Program-made: the position numbers and the translations under genes
Source: Hyphomicrobiales bacterium
Lineage (GTDB): Bacteria; Pseudomonadota; Alphaproteobacteria; Rhizobiales; Beijerinckiaceae
Length of the DNA stretch: 7,133 bases
Direction of reading: 5' to 3'
Assembly (NCBI GenBank): GCA_025363375.1
Contig: JANYDZ010000370.1
Location: 1 to 7,133, forward strand
Shown: one piece after another, positions 1 through 5,138 of the stretch
How the letters are laid out: each line of letters starts with the position of its first letter
Numbering within the stretch: the stretch's first letter is position 1
Notes under the pieces: model-generated
What the model saw: the letters and a program-made list of their open reading frames with translations, nothing else
The model's database searches: none
What the model was told of the DNA's origin: nothing

Positions 1-112
1 CGAGCAAGCTGATCGCGCGGCCCCGATAAAACGCCTCCACCGCGGCGTCGTCGGCGCGGACGGGCGCGCCGCACGACGCGGCAAGCACAAGGAGCGGCGC
101 CAACATTCTCAT
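1..112 (-). CDS. Exported solute-receptor-like protein (TctC-like), 5' part only
   Basis: Only the first 37 codons lie in the window; the gene runs off the left edge. The protein starts with a clear Sec signal peptide: a short basic start, a hydrophobic core at about residues 4-13, and a likely signal peptidase I site after V-R-A at residue 20, giving a mature start D-D-A-A-V. The mature N-terminus, V-E-A-F-Y-R-G-R-A-I-S-L-L, matches by memory the opening of TctC-type receptors of tripartite tricarboxylate transporters, where 'F-Y-x-G-K-x-I-x-L' begins the first strand of the binding fold. The function is therefore probably periplasmic capture of an organic anion, but the substrate cannot be told. 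A cysteine at residue 14 is not in a good lipobox. Start choice: an ATG at 117 runs into a stop after two codons, so the ATG at 112 is used; a GGGAGG at 123-128 lies 10 bases upstream. The gene follows the monooxygenase on the same strand after a 109-base gap. Confidence 0.6.
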   Translation of the reverse strand, partial: MRMLAPLLVLAASCGAPVRADDAAVEAFYRGRAISLL

Positions 113-148
113 TTCATCGCGGCCTCCCGGTGAATTCGATCTTTGCCC

Positions 149-170
149 GGCCGCCAGCTTAGCGCCGGCC
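149..170. other. Imperfect inverted repeat between two minus-strand genes
   Basis: GGCCG at 149-153 can pair with CGGCC at 166-170. The arms extend inward imperfectly towards a TTA loop. It lies in the 109-base gap between the monooxygenase stop codon and the start of the exported receptor gene. No T-tract follows on either strand, so a true intrinsic terminator is doubtful. It could be an attenuating or RNA-stabilising stem, or chance in G+C-rich DNA. Confidence 0.22.
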
Positions 171-221
171 CCATGCGGAAGCCAGACGCGGTCGCTCGCG
201 GCGCGCGTTGCAGCCGCGCTC

Positions 222-1544
222 TCACGCATAGCGGCTGACGGGCTTCGGCAGCCCGAGGTTTTCGCGCAACGTCCTGCCTTCGTAGGCGCTGCGGAAGAGG
301 CCGCGCCGCTGCAACTCCGGCACGAGCAAATCGACAAAATCGTTGAGACCGACCGGATAAAACGGCGGCAGGATGTTAAACCCGTCGCAAGCCCCCGTCG
401 TGAACCATTCCTCCATGATATCCGCCGCCTGCGCGGGGGCGCCGACAATAGAAAAATGCCCGCGTGAACTGGCGAAGCGCGTGTAGATTTCCCGCAGGGT
501 CGGTTTGGCGTTCTGCGACCAGGAAGTGATCATCTCCGAGCGGCTGCTGACCACGACATTCTCAGGCAGCGGCGGCAACGGCTCGTCCAGCGGATATTTC
601 GTCAGGTCAAAGCCAACGCGGCGCGACAGCAAGGCCACGCCCAGATCGGGGTGCAGCAAGTCCTGCAGGGCCCGGAATTTGGCGTCCGCCTCTTCTTTCG
701 TCGGCGCGACGACGACCGAAAGACCCGGCAATATCTTGAGATTTTCCCGGGGCCTCCCGCAAGCCGTCATGCGGCCTTTCACATCGGCGTAAAAGGCGCG
801 CGCGCTGCCGATCGAATCATGCGCGGTAAACACCACTTCCGCCGTTTCCGCCGCGATCTGGCGTCCTTCCTCGGAGGCGCCGGCCTGCACAATGACGGGC
901 TGGCCCTGCGGCGAGCGCGGCACGTTGAGCGGGCCCTTCACATGATAGAATTCGCCGTGATGGTCGAGCACGTGCATCTTCGAGCGGTCCGAAAACACGC
1001 CGGTTGTCTTGTCGCGCAAAAAGGCGTCGTCGTCCCAGGAGTCCCAAAGCGCGCGCACCACTTCCGTGAACTCGCGCGCCCGGCGATAGCGCTCGATTTT
1101 AGGCGCATGCGGCTGATCGCCGAAATTCAGCGCCTCAGTCTCGTTGCCCGACGTCACCACGTTCCAGCCCGCGCGCCCGCCGCTGACAAGGTCAAGCGTC
1201 GCAAATCTGCGCGCCACCGAATAGGGCTGCTCGAAAGTGGTGCTGGCGGTGCATACGAGGCCGATGTTTTTGGTGAACCCCGACAGCGCCGACAGCAGCG
1301 TATAGGGCTCCATCCACGCGACGTAATGCACCCGCTCGATCGCCGATTCCGCCGCCGTCCAGACCGTGTGCGAATCCGCCGAAAACAGCATGTCGAACAG
1401 CCCGCGCTCGGCGGTCCTCGCCATATCCACAAAGTGCGGAAAATTGACGCCCGCGTCCGCCTGCGCGTCGGGATGGCGCCAGCCCGCGATATGATGACCG
1501 CAAGGCCTGACGAAGAGTCCGAGCTTCATTTGCGGTTTGGTCAT
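222..1544 (-). CDS. NtaA/SnaA/DszA/DmoA-family FMN-dependent monooxygenase
   Basis: This 440-residue protein is full length for the bacterial luciferase-like subfamily that includes the nitrilotriacetate, dibenzothiophene-sulfone and dimethylsulfide monooxygenases. These enzymes use FMNH2 supplied by a separate flavin reductase, plus O2, to oxidise C-N or C-S compounds in the cytoplasm. Visible signatures are the N-terminal strand K-L-G-L-F at 7-11, the family-typical S-G-G-R-A-G-W-N-V-V-T-S at 121-132 followed by N-F-G at 140-142, Q-P-V-I-V-Q-A-G-A-S at 215-224 followed by E-G-R at 226-228, and the C-terminal L-V-P-E-L-Q-R-R-G-L-F at 407-417. The reading frame stays open upstream through the tRNA gene, so a longer start is excluded. 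The ATG at 1544 has a GGAG 10 bases upstream; a second Met lies five codons later. No flavin reductase is in the window, and the substrate cannot be read from sequence alone. The exported receptor gene lies downstream on the same strand and may supply a substrate. Confidence 0.9.
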   Translation of the reverse strand: MTKPQMKLGLFVRPCGHHIAGWRHPDAQADAGVNFPHFVDMARTAERGLFDMLFSADSHTVWTAAESAIERVHYVAWMEPYTLLSALSGFTKNIGLVCTASTTFEQPYSVARRFATLDLVSGGRAGWNVVTSGNETEALNFGDQPHAPKIERYRRAREFTEVVRALWDSWDDDAFLRDKTTGVFSDRSKMHVLDHHGEFYHVKGPLNVPRSPQGQPVIVQAGASEEGRQIAAETAEVVFTAHDSIGSARAFYADVKGRMTACGRPRENLKILPGLSVVVAPTKEEADAKFRALQDLLHPDLGVALLSRRVGFDLTKYPLDEPLPPLPENVVVSSRSEMITSWSQNAKPTLREIYTRFASSRGHFSIVGAPAQAADIMEEWFTTGACDGFNILPPFYPVGLNDFVDLLVPELQRRGLFRSAYEGRTLRENLGLPKPVSRYA

Positions 1545-1626
1545 GTTCCGACGGCTCCATCCATGTCGCATCCGCAGGCACGACCGCCTCTCAGAAAACC
1601 GGAATTGGAGGAGGCTCTGAAAAGGA

Positions 1627-1702
1627 TGGCGCTCCCTAGGGGACTCGAACCCCTGTTTTCGCCGTGAGAGGGCGACGTCCTGGGCCACTAGACGAAGGGA
1701 GC
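1627..1702 (-). tRNA. tRNA-Glu (anticodon CTC)
   Basis: A complete 76-base cloverleaf is visible. The acceptor arm GCTCCCT (1702-1696) pairs with AGGGAGC (1637-1631). It is followed by discriminator G at 1630 and an encoded CCA at 1629-1627. The anticodon stem TCGCC/GGCGA (1675-1671 and 1663-1659) holds the loop CTCTCAC, giving anticodon CTC at 1668-1666, which reads GAG glutamate codons. The T arm contains the usual GGTTCGAGTCC. The sequence is the usual bacterial tRNA-Glu type with the start '..CCCTTCGTCTAG'. It lies alone between the coiled-coil gene and the monooxygenase gene, all on the same strand. Confidence 0.97.
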
Positions 1703-1730
1703 AGCTGGCGCGTTTCCGCGCGGACGGCTC

Positions 1731-1759
1731 CCTATAGATGCTTCCGCAGCGCTTGGGAA
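1731..1759 (-). promoter_or_regulatory. Candidate sigma-70 promoter of tRNA-Glu
   Basis: On the minus strand, TTCCCA (1759-1754) and TATAGG (1736-1731) are separated by exactly 17 bases. Each matches the sigma-70 consensus at 4 of 6 positions. Transcription would begin near 1724, giving a leader of about 20 bases before the mature tRNA 5' end at 1702. Position and spacing suit a tRNA promoter, but the boxes are imperfect. Confidence 0.4.
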
Positions 1760-1852
1760 CCACGCCGGCGAAATAATCCGCGCCGCGCCCGCCCCGCCCA
1801 TCCGCCGCCATCCCTCTCCCGTCGCCACGCGGTCCTGCCTGTGCGGCGCGCC

Positions 1853-3109
1853 TTAATGGCTGGGGACCGCCCGCTTGACGCGGGCCTGCAACTCGCGCAC
1901 GCGCTCGCCTGGCTGCGCCGTCGGCCCGCCCTCTCCGGCTGTTGTTTCAGCCTTCTCCTCCTGCAGTCTGCGCACAAGGCGCGAGACTTCGGCGCCGATG
2001 TCGCTGATCGATTGCCGCAGCGCCGCCGCGTCCTCGGCGCTGACGCCGACGGCCGGATCGACGAGCGCCGACGTCGACTCGACCGCGCGTTCGCCGCGCA
2101 GTTTTGCCGATTCCCGCCGCGCCGCGCCGAGCGCGCCCTCCAGCGCCGCTTTTTCGGCGCGCAAGTCCTCGATCTGCTGATGCAATTTGCGTTCGCGCTC
2201 GCCGACATCCTGAAGCTGGCGCGCAATGCCGTCCTCCGCGGCGCGCCTTTCCGCGATGGATTCCTCCAAAGCCTTCGCGCCGCTGGCCAAATCGTTTTCG
2301 AGGCGCGCCCGCGCCCGCCGCTCCAGCCGGTGCGCGCGCTCAAGCTCGGCGACGCGCTGATTCTGTTCGACAGCGCTCGCCTGCAATTGATCGCGCCGCG
2401 CCGCCGCGCTGGCGCCTTCCACTTGCAGGAAGTCGCGTTCCTCGGCGAGTTTGTCGAGCGCAAGCGTCTTTTCGGTCGCCTCGCGCGCCGCCGATTCCAG
2501 GCGCCGCAGCAAATCCTCGATCTGCATTTCGAGGCTTGCGGCCCGCGTCTCCAATCCGGCGGCGGCGACGCGCCCCTCGTCGGCAAGTCCGTTGAGCGCG
2601 AGATGCTCCGTCTCCAATTGCGCCAGCGCCTGGGCGCGGTTCTCCGCGCGCCCGCTCACGTCCCAATGCGCCTGATGCAGCGAGCCGATCTCGGCGCGCG
2701 CCGAGACGAGTTCATTGTCGCTCGCGCGCAAGTCGTTCCGCACGCGCGCCAGCTCGGATTCGACCTGCGCGAGTTCGCCTCCGAGATGGGTCAGGGCGGT
2801 GGCGCGCCGCCCCAGTTCGCCCATGTCCCGGGCGCGAATTTCCTGAAGCGATTCAGCCTGTTGCTCAAGCCGGCGCTGCTCTGTCGCATAAACCGCGCGC
2901 AGCTGGTCGCGTTCGGCGACAATCTCGTTCATCGACAGCGGCATCCGCATTTCGAGCCGATGGGTCGACAGACGCGCCGCCCGCCGCCAGAAGGCCGGCA
3001 GAAACAGAAGCGTCAGGAGCCCGGAAACGAGGAACCCGAGCGCGAAAACCATCACCAGTTCGATCAAGCAACCAAATCCGCGTCTGGACGAAGCACGGAA
3101 CCATGCCAC
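1853..3109 (-). CDS. Membrane-anchored long coiled-coil protein of unknown function
   Basis: This 418-residue protein has one strongly hydrophobic segment near its N-terminus (about residues 15-40, V-M-V-F-A-L-G-F-L-V-S-G-L-L-T-L-L-F-L-P). A basic patch W-R-R-A-A-R-L follows at 41-47. After it comes a nearly continuous coiled coil (about 60-345, with a short second one at 360-386) rich in Glu, Arg, Ala and Leu. The C-terminal tail (387-418) is Gly/Pro-rich then basic. It reads as a single-pass inner-membrane protein with a long helical rod, probably cytoplasmic because the basic residues follow the membrane segment. The conserved-looking patch is R-L-E-M-R-M-P-L-S-M-N-E-I-V-A-E-R-D-Q-L at 51-70, which I recall from hypothetical proteins of Hyphomicrobiales. 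The start is uncertain: the GTG at 3109 gives the longest form, while a TTG at 3067 would give M-I-E-L-V-M, which I think is how relatives begin. Neither has a good ribosome site. It lies 56 bases downstream of eipA on the same strand. Function is unknown. Confidence 0.82.
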   Translation of the reverse strand: MAWFRASSRRGFGCLIELVMVFALGFLVSGLLTLLFLPAFWRRAARLSTHRLEMRMPLSMNEIVAERDQLRAVYATEQRRLEQQAESLQEIRARDMGELGRRATALTHLGGELAQVESELARVRNDLRASDNELVSARAEIGSLHQAHWDVSGRAENRAQALAQLETEHLALNGLADEGRVAAAGLETRAASLEMQIEDLLRRLESAAREATEKTLALDKLAEERDFLQVEGASAAARRDQLQASAVEQNQRVAELERAHRLERRARARLENDLASGAKALEESIAERRAAEDGIARQLQDVGERERKLHQQIEDLRAEKAALEGALGAARRESAKLRGERAVESTSALVDPAVGVSAEDAAALRQSISDIGAEVSRLVRRLQEEKAETTAGEGGPTAQPGERVRELQARVKRAVPSH

Positions 3110-3127
3110 GCGCGCATCGCGAAATCA

Positions 3128-3155
3128 AAATCACATTCGCCAAATCGCATTCGCC
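3128..3155. repeat. Two-copy 14-bp tandem repeat between eipA and the coiled-coil gene
   Basis: The units AAATCACATTCGCC (3128-3141) and AAATCGCATTCGCC (3142-3155) are head to tail and differ at one base. They fill half of the 56-base gap between the eipA stop codon and the GTG start of the coiled-coil gene. They could be a paired binding site, a leader element or a simple duplication. Confidence 0.6.
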
Positions 3156-3165
3156 GAGAGCTCGA

Positions 3166-3744
3166 TCAGAAGGGATTCCATGTCGAACGCGGCGTGAACT
3201 TGAGATAGCCGACGTTAATCCCCAGCCGCGCGCCAACGCCCGAACGGATCGGCACCAGCACCACCTCGTCGCCGGCCAGCGCGGTGAAACCGAAACCTCC
3301 GACAAGGTAGGCGGAACCATCGACGCCGGCGAAGCGGCGATAGACTGCGTCCACCGAAGCCAGATTATAGACCAGCATCATCGTGCGGTCGCCATCCGCC
3401 CCCGCGTCAAAGCCGATGGACGGCCCCTGCCAATAGACCTTCTGGTCGCCGGCGTTGCGCGTGTACATGACGCCTTCGCCGTAGCGCGCGCCAGCGACGA
3501 GGGCGCCGGACGCCTCCTGACCCAGGATGTAGGCGTTGGGCTGGCCCCAGCGCTTGCCGGCGGCTTCGACCGCCTGGGCGAGCCCACGCGAAATCGTGCC
3601 GAAGAACTGGTGGCCGCTGTCGACGAGCTGGCCGCTCTCGAATTTCTGCGGCCGCGCCGCCTGGGCGCTTGCCGGCGGGCAAAGGCCGCCAATCGACGTG
3701 GCGGCAAGGCCTGAGACGATCTGTCGGCGTGAAACTTCGGTCAT
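3166..3744 (-). CDS. eipA: EipA-family (DUF1134) periplasmic envelope-integrity protein
   Basis: This 192-residue protein is a full-length member of the DUF1134 family, whose Brucella abortus member EipA is a soluble periplasmic eight-stranded beta-barrel needed for resistance to envelope stress. Signature stretches are H-Q-F-F-G at 45-49, G-Q-P-N-A-Y-I-L-G-Q-E-A-S-G at 67-80, A-R-Y-G-E-G at 86-91, K-V-Y-W-Q-G-P-S-I-G-F-D at 102-113 and, at the C-terminus, V-G-Y-L-K-F-T-P-R-S-T-W-N-P-F. The N-terminus is a signal peptide with S-R-R-Q-I-V at 5-10, a hydrophobic stretch and A-S-A-Q-A at 25-29 as the cleavage region. The twin arginine makes Tat export possible as well as Sec. The ATG at 3744 is chosen because the signal peptide follows it directly and GAGGG lies just upstream; the frame is open for 19 more codons from a Met at 3801, but that extension would bury the signal. 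Brucella eipA is known to be activated by CtrA, and a CtrA-like box lies upstream here. Confidence 0.93.
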   Translation of the reverse strand: MTEVSRRQIVSGLAATSIGGLCPPASAQAARPQKFESGQLVDSGHQFFGTISRGLAQAVEAAGKRWGQPNAYILGQEASGALVAGARYGEGVMYTRNAGDQKVYWQGPSIGFDAGADGDRTMMLVYNLASVDAVYRRFAGVDGSAYLVGGFGFTALAGDEVVLVPIRSGVGARLGINVGYLKFTPRSTWNPF

Positions 3745-3748
3745 GGTT

Positions 3749-3753
3749 CCCTC
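3749..3753 (-). promoter_or_regulatory. Ribosome binding site that fixes the eipA start
   Basis: GAGGG on the minus strand, four bases from the ATG at 3744, supports this start over the in-frame Met at 3801. It also places the signal peptide at the very N-terminus. Confidence 0.6.
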
Positions 3754-3805
3754 ATGGCGGGCGATCGGCCTGAAGACCGGCCTCTCATCTTCGTTGCGCA
3801 ACAGT

Positions 3806-3821
3806 CTGGAATTGAATCCAG
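3806..3821. promoter_or_regulatory. Dyad upstream of eipA containing a GANTC site
   Basis: CTGGAATTGAATCCAG has matching 5-base arms (CTGGA/TCCAG) around six bases, centred about 70 bases before the eipA start. It contains GAATC at 3814-3818, a GANTC site for CcrM-type methylation. A separate perfect 10-base palindrome, GTTGCGCAAC, lies at 3793-3802. Either could be an operator; no regulator can be named. Confidence 0.3.
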
Positions 3822-3891
3822 GCGGCGGCGTGGCGAAGCTGTGGCGCGATCCCGCGGGCCAAAGGTTTGGGGAAACTCTGGCCCAGCAGGG

Positions 3892-3906
3892 TTAACGAAG
3901 CGTTTA
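3892..3906. promoter_or_regulatory. CtrA-like box upstream of eipA
   Basis: TTAA (3892-3895) and TTTA (3903-3906) are separated by seven bases, matching the CtrA consensus TTAA-N7-TTAA at seven of eight defined positions. The box is about 148 bases upstream of the eipA ATG, in the non-coding gap. CtrA is the master cell-cycle regulator of Alphaproteobacteria and is reported to activate eipA directly in Brucella abortus. Assignment here is by motif and context only. Confidence 0.5.
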
Positions 3907-3923
3907 TGAAAGGGGGAATTGAG

Positions 3924-3949
3924 GGCTGGAGGGGCGGCCTCCTCCCGCC
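3924..3949 (-). terminator. Hairpin directly after the decarboxylase-like gene
   Basis: Immediately after the stop codon, the minus-strand RNA can pair GGC-G-GGAGG with CCTCC-A-GCC: eight base pairs with one internal mismatch, around an eight-base loop. The sequence that follows is C/T-rich (CCCCCTTTCAT) but has no clean T-run, so it is a plausible but weak intrinsic terminator. It would separate this gene from eipA, whose own control region follows. Confidence 0.42.
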
Positions 3950-4942
3950 TCAATGCTCCATCGCCCCCGGCGTCGGCACGAACAGCTCCTCCAGCGGGAT
4001 CGCTTTCTTGATGAAATTCTGCTCGACCATGTGGCGCATGAGCGCTTCCAGCGTCGGCCGGTTGGCCTGGATACCGTAGGGAAAAGCGTCGCCGCCGAAG
4101 ACTTCGTCTATCTCCTCGATCTCCTCCAGTTGCCACGGCATCATCGTGTTGAGCGAGCCGGCGTAGCGCATGCGCGCCATGGCGAGGCGCTTGGCCTCGA
4201 CGAAGGCGCGGAACAAGGAATTCGCAACCCATCGGTTGCGCTCGTAAAACCCGCGGTTGAGCGCGATGAGGTGCATGATCGGAAAAATCTTTTCCTTGAC
4301 GAACATCTCGCGCTCAAGCGCGCGGAAATTTGGAAACAGACGCGCGACATCGGGATGCTTGCCGAGCGACGCCGGTTTGCGCGAACCTATCAGCGCGTCG
4401 ATTTCGCCGCGCGCCAAAAGCTCGTCGAGCGAGTAGCCGGAATGATTCTGCTCGATCGGCACGGATTTGAGCAACGGCGGCGCGCTGGGCTTGCCATGCG
4501 TGTCCGCGCTCTCCACGGCGCCCTGCACCCATGTCGCCCCCTTGAACGTCACGCCGTATTGCGAGGCGAGATGGCCGCGCACCCACAGCGCCGCGCTTTG
4601 GGTGTAGAGCGGCACGCCGATGCGTTTGCCGTTGAGATCCTTCGGCGACTTGATGCCGGACTTTTTGTTGATGAAGACGTAGCCGTGGCGAAAAACCCGC
4701 GAGACAAACACCGGGATCGCCACGAACGGCGAATTGCCGCGCCCGGCCAGCGCAGTATATTCGGAAATCGACAGTTCCGACGCGTCGAATTCGAGCCCGC
4801 CCACCATGCGGTCGAAAATCTCGCGGCCATGGCCCAGCGTCAACAGGTTGAGGTCGACGCCCTCGACGCGAACTTCGCCCGACCGTAGCGCCTCCGTGCG
4901 GTCGTAGCGACAGGTGGCGAGGGTGAGCGGCAGACGCGACAT
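3950..4942 (-). CDS. 4,5-dihydroxyphthalate decarboxylase-like protein (periplasmic-binding fold)
   Basis: This 330-residue protein matches by memory the family annotated as 4,5-dihydroxyphthalate decarboxylase (Pht5-like) or ABC-type substrate-binding protein; both share the type 2 periplasmic-binding fold. Recognisable stretches are D-A-S-E-L-S-I-S-E-Y at 53-62, F-V-A-I-P-V-F at 73-79, S-P-K-D-L-N-G-K-R-I-G-V-P at 99-111, A-A-L-W-V-R-G-H-L at 117-125, L-L-A-R-G-E-I-D-A-L-I at 175-185, I-F-P-I-M-H at 219-224 and F-P-Y-G-I-Q-A-N-R at 287-295. There is no signal peptide or lipobox, so it is probably cytoplasmic and could be an enzyme acting on an aromatic or other carboxylate; true activity is uncertain because most relatives are uncharacterised. 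The ATG at 4942 is chosen over a TTG eight codons upstream because GGGGAG lies six bases before it. The gene is divergent from the aminotransferase gene and is followed by a hairpin. Confidence 0.8.
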   Translation of the reverse strand: MSRLPLTLATCRYDRTEALRSGEVRVEGVDLNLLTLGHGREIFDRMVGGLEFDASELSISEYTALAGRGNSPFVAIPVFVSRVFRHGYVFINKKSGIKSPKDLNGKRIGVPLYTQSAALWVRGHLASQYGVTFKGATWVQGAVESADTHGKPSAPPLLKSVPIEQNHSGYSLDELLARGEIDALIGSRKPASLGKHPDVARLFPNFRALEREMFVKEKIFPIMHLIALNRGFYERNRWVANSLFRAFVEAKRLAMARMRYAGSLNTMMPWQLEEIEEIDEVFGGDAFPYGIQANRPTLEALMRHMVEQNFIKKAIPLEELFVPTPGAMEH

Positions 4943-4948
4943 TGATTT

Positions 4949-4954
4949 CTCCCC
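4949..4954 (-). promoter_or_regulatory. Ribosome binding site that fixes the decarboxylase-like start
   Basis: GGGGAG on the minus strand lies six bases before the ATG at 4942. It lies inside the coding region if the upstream TTG at 4966 is used, so it favours the shorter protein. Confidence 0.6.
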
Positions 4955-5027
4955 GCGGGTGGGCAAACGCCCTTTTGCGGCGAAGGTTGCGTCGGCGCGG
5001 CGATTGCGTCAATGGCGTCGTCGGCAA

Positions 5028-5062
5028 GTCAAGGTTGGGCTGCGTCAAGGTTGGGCTGCGTC
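5028..5062. repeat. 16-bp tandem repeat in a divergent control region
   Basis: GTCAAGGTTGGGCTGC occurs twice with no mismatch (5028-5043 and 5044-5059), and the first three bases are repeated again (5060-5062). A shorter relative, AAGGTTGCGTC, is at 4983-4993. On the minus strand each full unit carries TTGAC, and a further TTGACG lies at 5012-5007, so three -35-like elements face the decarboxylase-like gene. The repeat lies between two divergent starts (4942 and 5139). Confidence 0.85.
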
Positions 5063-5113
5063 GCGATTCGGGCGTAAGCACGTTTCACCCCGGCGCTTCG
5101 CATGCTATGAAGC

Positions 5114-5127
5114 CGCAAAATTTTGCG
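5114..5127. promoter_or_regulatory. Perfect 14-bp palindrome before the aminotransferase start
   Basis: CGCAAAATTTTGCG is a perfect dyad that ends at the first base of the ribosome binding site and lies 11 bases before the aminotransferase ATG. A possible -10 box (TATGAA, 5106-5111) lies just upstream, so a protein bound here would block transcription start or early elongation. It is a candidate repressor operator; the A/T core stands out from the G+C-rich surroundings. No regulator gene is in the window. Confidence 0.45.
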
Positions 5128-5132
5128 AGGAG
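5127..5132 (+). promoter_or_regulatory. Ribosome binding site that fixes the aminotransferase start
   Basis: GAGGAG, six bases before the ATG at 5139, is a near-ideal Shine-Dalgarno sequence. The frame is open further upstream to 4914, but that extension overlaps the divergent gene and the repeat region. Confidence 0.75.
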
Positions 5133-5138
5133 AGCTCC

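Noticed and set aside
1589..1626. Possible terminator after the tRNA
   Set aside because: Only a 5-bp stem (GCCTC/GAGGC) with a loop of about 20 bases can be drawn, and no T-run follows it.
651..1667. Plus-strand frame of about 338 codons opposite the monooxygenase
   Set aside because: Arg/His-rich translation without motifs, overlapping both the monooxygenase and the tRNA on the other strand.
1545..1811. N-terminal extension of the monooxygenase frame to 1811
   Set aside because: The extension runs through the whole tRNA-Glu gene, gives a basic low-complexity peptide unlike the family, and passes the good start at 1544.
1664..3208. Long plus-strand open frame of about 514 codons opposite the coiled-coil gene
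   Set aside because: It is Arg/Ala/Pro-rich, overlaps the tRNA, and mirrors the true minus-strand gene; long antisense frames are common in G+C-rich DNA.
3953..4888. Plus-strand frame opposite the decarboxylase-like gene
   Set aside because: It is an antisense shadow with Arg/His-rich composition and no recognisable domain.
4984..5012. Complete sigma-70 promoter for the decarboxylase-like gene
   Set aside because: TTGACG at 5012-5007 is a good -35, but no acceptable -10 lies 16-18 bases downstream.
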